From Vibrio mediterranei (lineage in GTDB: Bacteria > Pseudomonadota > Gammaproteobacteria > Enterobacterales > Vibrionaceae): 64,000 nucleotides of DNA. Position 1 is the first letter of the stretch, and each line of letters begins with the position of its first letter. The notes beneath the pieces were generated by a model. It was not told where the DNA came from. It was given only the letters and a program-made list of their open reading frames with translations, and made no database searches. The stretch is from contig NZ_FLLQ01000004.1 in assembly GCF_900088415.1 (NCBI RefSeq), positions 434,001-498,000 on the forward strand, written 5' to 3'. The translations under genes were made by a program, and so were the position numbers. Below are positions 17,710 to 27,634 of this stretch, piece by piece.

Positions 17710-20061
17710 CTATTTTACAGGTTCAAATGCCGCTCCAAGCGGTGCTCTCTCTAAAGCAACTTCAAGAACTTCATCAATCCATTGCACCGGAATCACCTTC
17801 AGATCCGCAATAACGTTGTCAGGAATTTCTTCCAAGTCACGTTCATTATCCTTAGGAATCAATACCGTTTTGATGCCGCCACGATGCGCTGCAAGTAGTT
17901 TTTCTTTCAGGCCGCCGATAGGTAGGACTTCACCACGTAGAGTGATTTCACCTGTCATTGCCACCTCAGCTTTCACTGGGTTACCTGTCAAGCTCGAAAC
18001 TAAAGCGGTGCACATTGCGATACCCGCACTTGGACCGTCTTTCGGCGTCGCACCTTCAGGAACGTGAACATGAATGTCACGCTTCTCGTAGAAGTCTGAG
18101 TTAATACCAAGCTTCTCTGCACGAGAACGTACAACCGTCATTGCCGCTTGAATTGACTCTTGCATCACATCGCCCAATGAACCGGTTTGAGTCAGCTTAC
18201 CTTTACCGACCATCGCTTCAGTTTCGATAGTCAATAGGTCACCACCTACCTCCGTCCACGCTAGGCCAGTTACCTGTCCAATGCGATTGCTGTCGTCCGC
18301 TTTACCATAGTCAAAGCGTTGAACACCCAGGTATTCTTTCAAGTTGTCTTGATTTACCGTCACTGTCTTTAGTTTTGGATCAAGCAAAATGTTCTTAACT
18401 GCTTTACGACAGATCTTTGAGATTTCACGCTCAAGGCTACGAACACCCGCTTCACGTGTGTAGTAGCGAATGATGCCAATGATCGCAGAATCTTCAATTT
18501 CAATTTCGTTCGGCTTCAAACCATTACGTTGAACTTGCTTAGACACTAGGTGACGCTTAGCAATATTCAGCTTTTCATCTTCTGTATATCCAGAAAGGCG
18601 AATCACTTCCATACGGTCAAGTAAAGGCCCTGGAATGTTCATTGAGTTAGACGTCGCAACAAACATTACGTCAGAAAGATCGTAATCGACTTCTAGATAG
18701 TGATCGTTAAAGGCATTGTTCTGCTCTGGGTCTAAAACTTCAAGCAGCGCTGATGACGGGTCACCACGCATATCCGAAGACATTTTGTCGATCTCATCCA
18801 GAAGAAACAGCGGGTTTTTAACACCAACTTTCGACATCTTCTGAATCAACTTGCCCGGCATAGAACCGATGTAGGTGCGTCGGTGACCACGAATTTCCGC
18901 TTCGTCACGTACACCACCCAATGCCATACGAGTATATTTACGACCCGTTGCAGCCGCGATTGAGCGACCAAGGGAAGTTTTACCCACACCAGGAGGGCCA
19001 ACAAGGCACAAGATAGGACCTTTTAGCTTGTTAATGCGGTTTTGCACTGCCAAGTACTCAAGGATGCGCTCTTTAACACGCTCTAAGCCATAGTGGTCTT
19101 CGTTCAGTACTTCTTCCGCTTTTGCTAGGTTCTTTTTCACCTTAGAGCGTTTAGCCCAAGGAACGCCTACCATCCAATCGATGTAACTGCGAACAACGGT
19201 TGCTTCAGCGGACATCGGAGACATCATCTTAAGCTTTTGTAGCTCTTGTTCGGTCTTCTCTTTCGCTTCAGCAGGCATTTTTGATTCTTCAATCTTAGCC
19301 TTCAGTGTTTCGAACTCATCAGGAGCATCATCTAAGTCGCCCAGTTCTTTCTGAATCGCCTTCATTTGCTCATTCAGATAGTACTCACGCTGAGATTTTT
19401 CCATTTGTTTCTTAACGCGACCACGAATACGTTTCTCAACTTGCAGTAAGTCGATTTCCGATTCCATTTGTCCCATTAAGAACTCTAAACGCTCAGTTAC
19501 ATCAAGCAACTCAAGCACTTGCTGCTTATCTACGAGTTTAAGCGGCATATGAGCAGCGATAGTATCAGCAAGACGCGCTGCTTCATCGATGCCACCGAGA
19601 GACGTTAGTACTTCCGGTGGAATCTTCTTGTTCAGTTTGATGAAACCTTCAAACTGGTCGATTGCACTGCGTACAATGACCTCTTCCTCACGCTCATCGA
19701 GTTCTGGCGTGATCAGGTATTCAGCATCCGCTACGAAAAATTCTTCATCGCGGTAATTGTTAATTTTGGCACGCTGCTGACCTTCAACCAGTACTTTTAC
19801 TGTGCCATCCGGTAGCTTGAGAAGCTGCAAAATGGTTGCAACTGTGCCTGTTGTGAATAGATCGTCAATTTTTGGCTCTTCAGTATCTGCTTCTTTCTGA
19901 GCCACAAGGAGTACTTGTTTGTCATTATCCATCGCCGCTTCTAAGCAACTAATGGACTTTTCGCGGCCAACAAACAAAGGAATCACCATGTGTGGATAAA
20001 CAACCACGTCGCGCAGAGGCAATACCGGGATTTCTATACGCTCGGAACGTTCCAAGTTCAT
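17710..20061 (-). CDS. lon: ATP-dependent protease Lon
   Basis: A 783-residue AAA+ serine protease that degrades misfolded and regulatory proteins in the cytoplasm. In vibrios Lon also acts on cell division and swarming regulators. The N-terminal LON substrate domain begins with [27 protein letters not shown]-like residues. The Walker A motif is [13 protein letters not shown] near residue 354, and Walker B is [10 protein letters not shown]. The protease domain has the catalytic serine in [10 protein letters not shown] near residue 678 and lysine in [14 protein letters not shown] near residue 721. It starts about 37 bases downstream of a sigma-32-type promoter and lies downstream of clpX. Confidence 0.98.
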   Translation of the reverse strand: MNLERSERIEIPVLPLRDVVVYPHMVIPLFVGREKSISCLEAAMDNDKQVLLVAQKEADTEEPKIDDLFTTGTVATILQLLKLPDGTVKVLVEGQQRAKINNYRDEEFFVADAEYLITPELDEREEEVIVRSAIDQFEGFIKLNKKIPPEVLTSLGGIDEAARLADTIAAHMPLKLVDKQQVLELLDVTERLEFLMGQMESEIDLLQVEKRIRGRVKKQMEKSQREYYLNEQMKAIQKELGDLDDAPDEFETLKAKIEESKMPAEAKEKTEQELQKLKMMSPMSAEATVVRSYIDWMVGVPWAKRSKVKKNLAKAEEVLNEDHYGLERVKERILEYLAVQNRINKLKGPILCLVGPPGVGKTSLGRSIAAATGRKYTRMALGGVRDEAEIRGHRRTYIGSMPGKLIQKMSKVGVKNPLFLLDEIDKMSSDMRGDPSSALLEVLDPEQNNAFNDHYLEVDYDLSDVMFVATSNSMNIPGPLLDRMEVIRLSGYTEDEKLNIAKRHLVSKQVQRNGLKPNEIEIEDSAIIGIIRYYTREAGVRSLEREISKICRKAVKNILLDPKLKTVTVNQDNLKEYLGVQRFDYGKADDSNRIGQVTGLAWTEVGGDLLTIETEAMVGKGKLTQTGSLGDVMQESIQAAMTVVRSRAEKLGINSDFYEKRDIHVHVPEGATPKDGPSAGIAMCTALVSSLTGNPVKAEVAMTGEITLRGEVLPIGGLKEKLLAAHRGGIKTVLIPKDNERDLEEIPDNVIADLKVIPVQWIDEVLEVALERAPLGAAFEPVK

Positions 20062-20097
20062 ATTATTCTCTCTTCCGCTTAGTATTATTTTCAGTAT

Positions 20098-20122
20098 ATG
20101 GGGGCGTATTCGTTGGATTCAA
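20098..20122 (-). promoter_or_regulatory. Sigma-32 (heat shock) promoter of lon
   Basis: On the minus strand TTGAA (20118-20122) is separated by 14 bases from CCCCAT (20098-20103), followed by ATA. This agrees with the RpoH consensus CTTGAA-N13-15-CCCCAT. It is 37 bases upstream of the lon start, and lon is a classical heat-shock gene. Confidence 0.75.
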
Positions 20123-20129
20123 TAAAGAA

Positions 20130-20162
20130 ATAAAAAAAGGAGGTATCAAATACCTCCTTTTT
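20130..20162 (-). terminator. Intrinsic terminator of clpX
   Basis: AAAGGAGGTAT (20136-20146) and ATACCTCCTTT (20150-20160) form an 11-base-pair stem with a three-base loop. T-runs flank it on both strands. It separates clpX from lon. Confidence 0.92.
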
Positions 20163-20178
20163 ATCTCAGCTTCGCAAA

Positions 20179-21459
20179 TTACTCAGCGCTGGCAACTTGA
20201 TTATCGTTGTTTGTGTAGATAAGTAGCGGTTCTGACTCACCATTTATCACACTTTCATCAATAACCACTTTGCTTACGTCAGTAGCCGATGGTAATTCGT
20301 ACATCGTTTCTAGCAGCACGCCTTCAAGGATTGAACGTAGACCACGAGCACCTGTTTTACGCTCCATTGCTTTCTTAGCAATCGCACGCAGTGCATCTTC
20401 GCGGAACTCCAACTCAACACCCTCAAGGTCGAATAGCGCACCATACTGTTTGGTCAGTGCGTTCTTCGGCTCATTCAAGATTTGAATCAGTGCATCTTCA
20501 TCAAGCTCGGTTAGAGTCGTTGTCACTGGTAGACGACCAATGAACTCTGGAATTAGACCGTACTTAACTAGATCTTCTGGCTCAACTTGGGTAAATAGCT
20601 CGCCGACAGTCTTAGTTTCGTCTTTTGAACGAACTTCTGCGCCGAAACCAATACCAGTGCCAGTTGCAACACGTTGGTCGATCACTTTATCAAGACCTGC
20701 GAATGCACCACCACAAATAAACAGAATCTTAGAGGTATCTACCTGCAAAAATTCTTGTTGTGGGTGCTTACGACCACCTTGAGGTGGAACCGATGCAATT
20801 GTACCTTCAACCAGTTTTAGTAGTGCCTGTTGAACCCCTTCTCCCGACACATCACGTGTGATAGATGGGTTCTCAGCTTTACGTGAAATTTTGTCAATTT
20901 CATCGATATAGACAATACCGCGCTCGGCTTTTGCTACATCGTAGTCGCACTTCTGAAGCAGTTTTTGGATGATGTTTTCAACGTCTTCACCAACATAACC
21001 AGCTTCGGTCAATGTTGTTGCGTCGGCCATTGTGAATGGCACATCAAGGAAACGTGCAAGCGTCTCAGCAAGCAGTGTTTTACCACTACCCGTTGGACCG
21101 ATAAGAAGAATATTACTCTTACCGAGTTCAACACCGTCTGCCGTTGTATCACCATTGCGCAAGCGCTTGTAGTGGTTGTAAACAGCGACTGAGAGAACTT
21201 TCTTCGCGTAGTCTTGACCGATTACATAATCATCGAGGTGTGCGCGAATGTCTCTTGGCGTTGGTAACGCTTCAGATTCCTTCTTCGGCAGCACATCTTT
21301 GATTTCTTCACGGATGATGTCGTTGCATAAATCAACACACTCATCGCAAATGTAAACAGACGGACCTGCGATTAGCTTGCGAACTTCGTGCTGACTTTTA
21401 CCACAGAAAGAGCAATACAGCAGTTTACCGCTACCACTCTCTTTGCTTTTATCTGTCAT
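20179..21459 (-). CDS. clpX: ATP-dependent unfoldase ClpX
   Basis: A AAA+ unfoldase (426 residues) that recognises tagged proteins and feeds them to ClpP. The N-terminal zinc-binding domain has four cysteines (C15, C18, C37, C40, in [10 protein letters not shown] and [10 protein letters not shown]). Walker A is [15 protein letters not shown], followed by the pore-loop region [12 protein letters not shown]. Walker B is VYIDEIDKI, and the IGF-type ClpP-docking loop appears as [10 protein letters not shown]. An arginine finger follows in [13 protein letters not shown]. It lies 124 bases after clpP. Confidence 0.98.
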   Translation of the reverse strand: MTDKSKESGSGKLLYCSFCGKSQHEVRKLIAGPSVYICDECVDLCNDIIREEIKDVLPKKESEALPTPRDIRAHLDDYVIGQDYAKKVLSVAVYNHYKRLRNGDTTADGVELGKSNILLIGPTGSGKTLLAETLARFLDVPFTMADATTLTEAGYVGEDVENIIQKLLQKCDYDVAKAERGIVYIDEIDKISRKAENPSITRDVSGEGVQQALLKLVEGTIASVPPQGGRKHPQQEFLQVDTSKILFICGGAFAGLDKVIDQRVATGTGIGFGAEVRSKDETKTVGELFTQVEPEDLVKYGLIPEFIGRLPVTTTLTELDEDALIQILNEPKNALTKQYGALFDLEGVELEFREDALRAIAKKAMERKTGARGLRSILEGVLLETMYELPSATDVSKVVIDESVINGESEPLLIYTNNDNQVASAE

Positions 21460-21510
21460 TCGCTAACCTCTTAGCCTTTACTTTCTATGTTTTGAGTGTA
21501 TATCAATTTA

Positions 21511-21558
21511 GACCAAATTGCGCCCGCCAATTTGATTTTCACAGGCTTCAATTTGGTC
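21511..21558 (-). repeat. Inverted repeat between clpP and clpX
   Basis: GACCAAATTG (21511-21520) and CAATTTGGTC (21549-21558) are perfect ten-base arms around a 28-base loop in the clpP-clpX gap. There is no T-run, so its role (attenuation or regulator site) is open. Confidence 0.4.
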
Positions 21559-21582
21559 AATTGTTACTCAAACGATTGTCGA

Positions 21583-22206
21583 TTAACCGCGATGGGTTAA
21601 AACTTCGTCAATAATACCGTATTCAGCGGCCTGAGCAGCTGACATAAAGTTGTCACGGTCAGTATCTTTTTCGATAACGTCGAGTGGCTGACCTGAATGT
21701 TCTGCCAAAAGATTGTTCAGCTTCTGTTTGATAGTCAGAATTTCTTGTGCATGAATCTGAATGTCTGAAGCTTGACCTTGGAAACCGCCTAGTGGTTGGT
21801 GAATCATCACGCGAGAGTTAGGCAGAGCAAAACGTTTACCAGGAGCACCACCTGCAAGTAGGAAGGCCCCCATGGAACATGCTTGACCAGTACAAAGCGT
21901 GCTTACATTAGGCTTAATAAACTGCATAGTATCGTAAATCGACATACCAGCCGTTACGCTACCACCAGGAGAGTTAATGTAGAGGAAGATATCTTTGTCA
22001 GGATTTTCTGATTCAAGGAAAAGCATCTGGGCAACAATTAAGTTCGCCATGTTGTCTTCCACTTGACCAGTCAAGAAAATGATTCGTTCTTTTAGTAGTC
22101 GCGAATAAATATCGTAAGAGCGTTCGCCACGGGAAGTTTGTTCAACCACCATCGGTACTAGCGCGTTCATAATTGGCGACATTGCATTTTTTTCTTGGTA
22201 GCTCAT
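21583..22206 (-). CDS. clpP: ATP-dependent Clp protease proteolytic subunit ClpP
   Basis: A 207-residue serine protease that forms the two-ring chamber of ClpXP and ClpAP. The catalytic triad is visible: Ser111 in [14 protein letters not shown], His136 in VMIHQPLGG, and Asp in the TDRDNFMSA region near residue 185. A short N-terminal propeptide is expected. It stands first of the clpP-clpX pair and is separated from tig by a hairpin. Confidence 0.98.
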   Translation of the reverse strand: MSYQEKNAMSPIMNALVPMVVEQTSRGERSYDIYSRLLKERIIFLTGQVEDNMANLIVAQMLFLESENPDKDIFLYINSPGGSVTAGMSIYDTMQFIKPNVSTLCTGQACSMGAFLLAGGAPGKRFALPNSRVMIHQPLGGFQGQASDIQIHAQEILTIKQKLNNLLAEHSGQPLDVIEKDTDRDNFMSAAQAAEYGIIDEVLTHRG

Positions 22207-22227
22207 ATTCTTATGTCCCTAAAATAA

Positions 22228-22259
22228 ATGGCCCGGATGATAAACATCATACGGACCAT
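22228..22259 (-). terminator. Hairpin between tig and clpP
   Basis: A long imperfect stem (ATGGCCCGGATGATG against CATCATACGGACCAT, with three mismatches or wobbles) lies between tig and clpP. Only TTATTTT follows, so partial termination is likely, with read-through into clpP. Confidence 0.5.
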
Positions 22260-22311
22260 TGTTAGCAGAGAAGTCGACTCTAAGTCAACCTTCTATACAA
22301 GATATTGCTTA

Positions 22312-23616
22312 TTAAGCAGCAGGCTGTTGGTTCATTAGCTCGTTGAAGCTAACTTCTTTATCAGAAACCTGTGCTTTAGCAAGAATTGCATCGATCGCTT
22401 GCTCTTCTAGTGCAACGTTGCGCATGTTGTTCATCATTTGCTCGTTTTGCTCGTAGTAAGAGATTACTTCTGATGGATCTTCGTACGCTGTTGCCATTTC
22501 AGAGATAAGCTCTTTCACTTTCTCATCGCTAGCTTCTAGCTCTTCAGACTTGATCACTTCACCTAGAAGTAGGCCAACAACTACGCGACGCTTAGCTTGC
22601 TCTTCGAATAGCTCACGTGGAAGCTGTTGTGCAGCTTCTGGGTTGCCACCGAAACGTTGTGCAGCTTGCTGACGTAGAGCACCGATTTCTTGGTCGATTA
22701 GTGCAGCTGGAACGTCGATGTCGTTCTCTTTAACTAGACCGTCAAGAGCTTGCTCTTTGATACGGTTCTTGATTGCTTGCTTAAGCTCGCGCTCCATGTT
22801 CTTACGAACTTCAGCTTTAAGAGCGTCAACGCCGCCTTCAGCAACACCGAACTTAGCAACGAACTCGTCGTTTACTTCTGGAAGCTCACGTGCTTCAACT
22901 TTGTTCACTTTGATTAGGAACTTAGCTGCTTTACCTTTTAGGTTCTCTGCGTGGTAATCTTCTGGGAAGTTTACGTCGATTTCAAATTCCATACCCGCAG
23001 TTTTACCTTGGATACCGTCTTCGAAACCAGGGATCATGCGACCAGCGCCCATTTCTAGTGGGAAGTTCTCAGCTTTACCGCCTTCGAACTCTTCGCCGTC
23101 GATTGAACCAGTGAAATCAATAGTTACACGCTTACCGTCTTCAGCTGCTTCTTCAACATCAGTCCAAGTTGCTTGCTGCTTACGTAGAGTGTCGATCATC
23201 TCTTCAACGTCTGCGTCTTGTACTTCAGTTGTTGGTTTTTCAACAACAACGTTTTCTAGACCCTTAAGTTCTACTTCTGGGTAAACTTCGAAAGTCGCAG
23301 TGAAAACAAGATCTTTACCAGCTTCGTTTTCAACAGGAGCGAAAGTAGGCGCACCAGCTGGGTTGATTTTCTCAGAAACGATTGCTTCGATGAAGTGACG
23401 TTGCATAACTTCACCCATCACGTCTTGACGTACTGCTTTGCCGTACATTTGCGCAACCATCTTCATCGGTACTTTACCTTTACGGAAACCATCGAAACGA
23501 CGGTTTTTCGCGATGTTGCGTAGTTCAGCTGTCACTGCGTCTTCGATGTTAGCAGCAGGAACAGTAATGTTTAGACGGCGCTCTAGGCCCTCTAGAGTTT
23601 CAACAGTAACTTGCAT
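22312..23616 (-). CDS. tig: Trigger factor
   Basis: A 434-residue ribosome-bound chaperone and prolyl isomerase that meets nascent chains at the exit tunnel. The ribosome-binding signature is [17 protein letters not shown] (residues 44-60). The FKBP-type isomerase domain lies at about residues 160-245, with [22 protein letters not shown]. The long helical C-terminal arms follow. The N-terminus [17 protein letters not shown] is typical. It heads the tig-clpP-clpX series as in other gammaproteobacteria. A GAGG ribosome-binding site lies nine bases before the ATG. Confidence 0.98.
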   Translation of the reverse strand: MQVTVETLEGLERRLNITVPAANIEDAVTAELRNIAKNRRFDGFRKGKVPMKMVAQMYGKAVRQDVMGEVMQRHFIEAIVSEKINPAGAPTFAPVENEAGKDLVFTATFEVYPEVELKGLENVVVEKPTTEVQDADVEEMIDTLRKQQATWTDVEEAAEDGKRVTIDFTGSIDGEEFEGGKAENFPLEMGAGRMIPGFEDGIQGKTAGMEFEIDVNFPEDYHAENLKGKAAKFLIKVNKVEARELPEVNDEFVAKFGVAEGGVDALKAEVRKNMERELKQAIKNRIKEQALDGLVKENDIDVPAALIDQEIGALRQQAAQRFGGNPEAAQQLPRELFEEQAKRRVVVGLLLGEVIKSEELEASDEKVKELISEMATAYEDPSEVISYYEQNEQMMNNMRNVALEEQAIDAILAKAQVSDKEVSFNELMNQQPAA

Positions 23617-24176
23617 TGTATAAACCTCAGTTTGGCTCAGTGTTGGCTGAGCGTATGAGCATCCATATCACGAGGATATTTCCGCTTCATCCTTGTTAGT
23701 ACCAATAGGTACTTCTTTAAAGTGAGCATCGATAACCGGTAAATCATGCCTCAATTAGCATGTTATCTTGGCTATCGGACTAATGAGTGACGTCTTCATC
23801 GGGCTGAATAGACAGCCTCAAAGGCATCTCTGATTAGTCTCAGGACAAAATTTCAGACGCGACATTCTAGCGATCTCCGCCTACCCTGTCGAGTCGAAGT
23901 CGGGTCAATCGGTGGTTTTGTCTCTAATTACTCCAAGAAAACGTTCAACAATGACGTTTTCAACCGATTCCAACTTGAAATGGGGACAATATCGGCTTTT
24001 TCAAGAGAGTGAAGGGCTTTTTTTGGTGAATGGCGAAAAAAGAGATCTTGCTCCTGTTTTGCAACGCGTTAACCTCTCAGTTCTTATAACTTTTTTGCCA
24101 CAAAACCCTCAAATTCGTTAACCTATGCTTTCAAACGACATACGGAATCGTTGGTGTTTAACGTTGGGGTTCGACG
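23617..24176. other. Intergenic region between tig and dctB (560 bases)
   Basis: This divergent intergenic stretch must carry the promoters of both tig and dctB. A small hairpin (GCTCAG 23635-23640 with CTGAGC 23647-23652) and a palindrome around 23699-23712 (GTACC/GGTAC) lie in the tig leader. I found no convincing tRNA, small RNA or coding gene. A 36-codon frame (23637-23747, minus) and a 69-codon frame (23912-24121, plus) are open but lack good ribosome-binding sites. Confidence 0.6.
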
Positions 24177-25967
24177 ATGCGATTGAAACGGATTTTGCTA
24201 GGCTTTGTTGCCCTATTTCTCTTAATTTCGACTGTAGGCGGTCAATGGTACTGGCAGCACAGCTACGCTGCTCTTGAAGAACAGCATAACAATTGGCTGA
24301 ACCGATTCGTAGAAACCATCGACAGTAAACTGGACAAGTATCGACATATCCCACAACTCCTGTCGCAAGATAAAGAATTAGTAGACGCATTATTATCCCC
24401 GAGCAACACCGCTCAAATTGAAGTAACTAATCGCTACTTGGAGCAAGCCAACCGGATTATCTTAGCCTCAGATACCTATCTCATCGACCGTTACGGCAAC
24501 ACCATTGCCTCAAGTAACTGGGCATTAGAACGTTCATTTATCGGCAAAAACTTTGCATTTCGACCTTATTTCCAAGAAGCCATTAACGGTGGACGAAGTA
24601 CTTATTTTGCGCTGGGCTCGACATCTGGGCAACGCGGTTATTATTACTCTTTTCCTGTAACTTATGCTGCAGAGAACATTGGTGTGGTGGTGGTCAAAAT
24701 GGATCCGTCTTCCATTGAACGCAACTGGCAAAGTGAAACTAGCACCTATGTTGCCACCGACAATAATCACGTCGTGTTCATGTCTAGCAACCCTAATTGG
24801 CTGTTTAACAGTCTTTCAACACTGAACTCGCAAACACTGCAACGTATCCGTAATTCAAGACAATACTTAGAAACCGACATTCACAGTTTGGGATTCATCG
24901 GTGACCTGACGGTAAAATCCGCCCAACTTGCTAATCCTGAGGGTAATATATTCACCAAACACTACTTGGTTACCCAGCGTGAATCCGGTATTCCAAACCT
25001 TATTTTAAGGGTATTAACTCCTCTCTCGACGCTCTATATTGAGCTTTTCGGCTTTATTAGCGTGCTAGCACTGGTTTTTATTACGCTTTACCTAGTCGTC
25101 GCTCTGATTGAGAACCGCCGCTATCGCCACCGACAGATCGAACAGGTGCAAACTGAGGCGAAACAAAAGCTTGAGTTTTTGGTGATGGAACGCACCGCCG
25201 AACTGCATGTAGAAATTGATGAAAGGGTCAAAACTGAGAAAGCCTTGCGACAAGCTCATGATGAACTCATTCAAGCCGCTAAATTGGCAGTGCTAGGTCA
25301 AATGTCTGCCAGTATTAGTCACGAGCTAAACAACCCTCTTGCAGCCATTCGCAGCTTTGCCGAAAACGGGCAACGTTTTATCGACAAAAACAAAGTTGAC
25401 CGAGCAAAAGATAATTTACAGCGTATCGTCGCTTTGACTGAACGAATGGCAAAAATCAGCCAGCAACTTAAATCTTTCGCCAAACGCAGTGATGCCAATG
25501 AGTTAAGCCGTATCAAGCTTGCTCCGGTGATATTTTCAACCATAGAGTTAATTCAACCGCAACTTAAGAGTCATCGAGTCACGCTCGATTGTAAAATAGG
25601 TCAGCAAGATACCTTAGTACAAATCAATCCCATTCAGGTTGAACAGGTCCTCATCAATTTGCTGACTAACGCAATGCAAGCCATGCATGATAGTGAACGA
25701 AAACGACTAGAGTTGACCATAGAACAGGGTCAAACCAAAGTGACGATTCATATCGATGATTCTGGACCGGGCTTGGATGGCAACTCGATTGCAGAGCTGT
25801 TTGAGCCCTTCTATACCACCAAAGAGAATGGTCTTGGGTTAGGGCTTTCCATTTCCCAACAAATTATTCAAAACCTAAACGGCAAGATTCGTGTCGCTCG
25901 ATCTCCTCTTGGGGGCGCTCGTTTCTCGGTTGAACTGCCTATTTTCACCCATGCGGACAAGGACTAA
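24177..25967 (+). CDS. dctB: C4-dicarboxylate sensor histidine kinase DctB
   Basis: A membrane sensor kinase of 596 residues. Membrane segment 1 is at about residues 7-23 and segment 2 at about 288-311. Between them lies a roughly 265-residue periplasmic double-Cache (PDC) domain of the DctB type, with FRPYFQEAINGGRSTYFALG near residue 128 (the succinate/malate-binding fold). A coiled coil follows, then the phospho-acceptor His382 in SASISHELNNPLAAIRSF. The ATPase G-boxes are DDSGPGLDG near residue 519 and GLGLGLSISQQII near residue 545. The gene ends four bases before dctD. Its target is probably the dctPQM transporter that faces it. Confidence 0.93.
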   Translation: MRLKRILLGFVALFLLISTVGGQWYWQHSYAALEEQHNNWLNRFVETIDSKLDKYRHIPQLLSQDKELVDALLSPSNTAQIEVTNRYLEQANRIILASDTYLIDRYGNTIASSNWALERSFIGKNFAFRPYFQEAINGGRSTYFALGSTSGQRGYYYSFPVTYAAENIGVVVVKMDPSSIERNWQSETSTYVATDNNHVVFMSSNPNWLFNSLSTLNSQTLQRIRNSRQYLETDIHSLGFIGDLTVKSAQLANPEGNIFTKHYLVTQRESGIPNLILRVLTPLSTLYIELFGFISVLALVFITLYLVVALIENRRYRHRQIEQVQTEAKQKLEFLVMERTAELHVEIDERVKTEKALRQAHDELIQAAKLAVLGQMSASISHELNNPLAAIRSFAENGQRFIDKNKVDRAKDNLQRIVALTERMAKISQQLKSFAKRSDANELSRIKLAPVIFSTIELIQPQLKSHRVTLDCKIGQQDTLVQINPIQVEQVLINLLTNAMQAMHDSERKRLELTIEQGQTKVTIHIDDSGPGLDGNSIAELFEPFYTTKENGLGLGLSISQQIIQNLNGKIRVARSPLGGARFSVELPIFTHADKD

Positions 25968-25970
25968 ATT

Positions 25971-27317
25971 ATGAGCCAAGTGTTTTTTATCGATGATGAA
26001 GCTGATATAAGAGCCGCGTTGGAACAAAGCTTCGAACTCGCCGATATTGAGGCGCGATTCTTCGCGTCTGTTGAAGATGCCATGTTGTGTCTAAAACAAA
26101 ATGACCTTCCGCTTGCCATTATTTCCGATATTCGTCTACCTGGGTTATCAGGTCTGGATTTACTCAACACTGTCACCCGCCACCACCAAGGTATTCCCGT
26201 CATCCTGATTACTGGGCATGGCGATATTTCGATGGCGGTTCAAGCCATTCAAGATGGTGCTTACGATTTTATCGAGAAACCCTTTTCTGCTGAACGTCTC
26301 ATCGAGATAACACAACGAGCGATTGAGAAGCGACAACTTACCCTTGAGAATGAAAGCCTTAAGCGCTCACTAAAAGCAAGCCAAACACTTGGACCGAGGA
26401 TTATCGGTGACACCAATGTGATTCAAGAACTCCGCTCTACTATCTCTGTGGTTGCCGATACCGATGCCGATATTTTGCTGTTTGGAGAAACGGGCACAGG
26501 CAAAGAGTTGGTTGCACGTTCTTTACATGAACAGAGCTCACGGAAAGACGGTAATTTCGTCGCAGTAAACTGTGGCGCGGTTCCAGAGAATTTGATTGAA
26601 AGCGAGCTATACGGCCATGAGAAAGGAGCATTTACCGGCGCAGAGAGCAAACGTATTGGTAAGTTTGAACACGCAGAAGGCGGAACCTTATTTTTGGACG
26701 AAATAGAATCGATGCCAATGCAAGCGCAAATAAGACTGCTTCGAGTATTGCAGGAAAGAGCCATTGAGCGAGTCGGTTCCAATACACTCATTCCCTTAAA
26801 TATCCGCGTTATCGCCGCCACTAAATCCGATCTAAACCAAGCTTCGATGCAAGGTACTTTTCGCCAAGATCTTTATTATCGCCTAAATATCGTGACTTTG
26901 GATTTACCTCCTCTAAGAGAGCGGAAAGACGATATCGCTTCACTGTTCCACCACTTTCAGCTTGTCGCTGCATCCCGCTATGGAAAAACCGCTAATGCAT
27001 TAACTCCTCACGAACTTAGTCAACTTATTGGTCATGATTGGCCCGGAAATGTAAGAGAGCTAAGAAACTGTGCAGAGCGTTTTGTCCTATTGGGTAAAAT
27101 TCAAGCAGGTACGCCAAATCAAGCGGAGAGTGACGAAGGACAGTCTCTCGCCGAACAAGTGGGGCTATTCGAAAAAAATGTCATTGAGCATGCCCTTATC
27201 GAAACCAATGGTAGCATCAAGGCGACAATGGAAAAGCTCAACGTTCCTAGAAAAACTTTGTACGATAAAATGCAGAAATATCAGCTTATTAAGGAATCCT
27301 ACAAAAGCTCTTACTAA
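25971..27317 (+). CDS. dctD: Sigma-54-dependent response regulator DctD
   Basis: An NtrC-family activator (448 residues) with three domains. The receiver domain has DDE at residues 8-10 and the phospho-acceptor Asp53 in ISDIRLPGLSGL. The AAA+ domain has Walker A FGETGTGKELVAR and the sigma-54 contact loop EKGAFTGAESK. The C-terminal Fis-type helix-turn-helix is in NGSIKATMEKLNVPRKTLYDKM. With DctB it should switch on C4-dicarboxylate uptake. A matching sigma-54 promoter lies before dctP (30790-30804). Confidence 0.94.
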   Translation: MSQVFFIDDEADIRAALEQSFELADIEARFFASVEDAMLCLKQNDLPLAIISDIRLPGLSGLDLLNTVTRHHQGIPVILITGHGDISMAVQAIQDGAYDFIEKPFSAERLIEITQRAIEKRQLTLENESLKRSLKASQTLGPRIIGDTNVIQELRSTISVVADTDADILLFGETGTGKELVARSLHEQSSRKDGNFVAVNCGAVPENLIESELYGHEKGAFTGAESKRIGKFEHAEGGTLFLDEIESMPMQAQIRLLRVLQERAIERVGSNTLIPLNIRVIAATKSDLNQASMQGTFRQDLYYRLNIVTLDLPPLRERKDDIASLFHHFQLVAASRYGKTANALTPHELSQLIGHDWPGNVRELRNCAERFVLLGKIQAGTPNQAESDEGQSLAEQVGLFEKNVIEHALIETNGSIKATMEKLNVPRKTLYDKMQKYQLIKESYKSSY

Positions 27318-27413
27318 AATACTGTAGAAGTGTGAGCCAAGTCTCCTATACTTAAATTATATAAACAGGACGTTGCATAACAATTGAGTATAAGAACACG
27401 TAGGGAGGCAATT

Positions 27414-27602
27414 ATGGGCGAAAAAACAAAGGTTCCCTTTATTTCTGATACGGTAGAAATCGATGGTATTTTTTACGTTGAGCATCGCACCAGCGAGACT
27501 GTAGATAGAAGGAAAAAACAAAGCAGACGTGTTTTTTATGAAAGACGGTCTCAGCCGGATCCAAGAACGCAGAATATTAAGCATATAGATGAGGAGGTCT
27601 AA
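27414..27602 (+). CDS. Small hypothetical protein downstream of dctD (62 aa)
   Basis: I do not recognise a named family. The start MGEKTKVPFISD is set by a strong AGGGAGG ribosome-binding site eight bases before the ATG at 27414. The frame is open upstream to 27384. The protein is very polar, with an acidic N-terminal part (VEIDGIFYVEHRTSE) and a strongly basic centre (DRRKKQSRRVFYERRSQ), so it could bind nucleic acid. The stop codon is the loop of the terminator that ends the transcript. It follows dctD by about 97 bases in the same direction. Confidence 0.7.
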   Translation: MGEKTKVPFISDTVEIDGIFYVEHRTSETVDRRKKQSRRVFYERRSQPDPRTQNIKHIDEEV

Positions 27603-27619
27603 CGACCTCCTCTTTTTTT
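27591..27619 (+). terminator. Intrinsic terminator overlapping a stop codon
   Basis: GAGGAGGTC (27591-27599) and GACCTCCTC (27604-27612) form a nine-base-pair stem, followed by seven T. The TAA stop of the 62-residue gene lies in the loop region. Confidence 0.93.
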
Positions 27620-27634
27620 GTCGTTAATAAATAG

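Noticed and set aside
17636-18067. A 143-codon plus-strand frame antisense to the end of lon
   Set aside because: Composition reflects the lon codons in another frame. No independent support.
23637-23747. A 36-codon minus-strand frame in the tig leader
   Set aside because: The GAGG lies only one base before the ATG, too close for initiation. The peptide has no clear structure.
23912-24121. A 69-codon plus-strand frame between tig and dctB
   Set aside because: The reading frame has no ribosome-binding site at the ATG at 23951, and the C-terminal part is not family-like. I see nothing to support a gene.
26423-26821. A 132-codon minus-strand frame inside dctD
   Set aside because: Antisense shadow of the conserved AAA+ domain.
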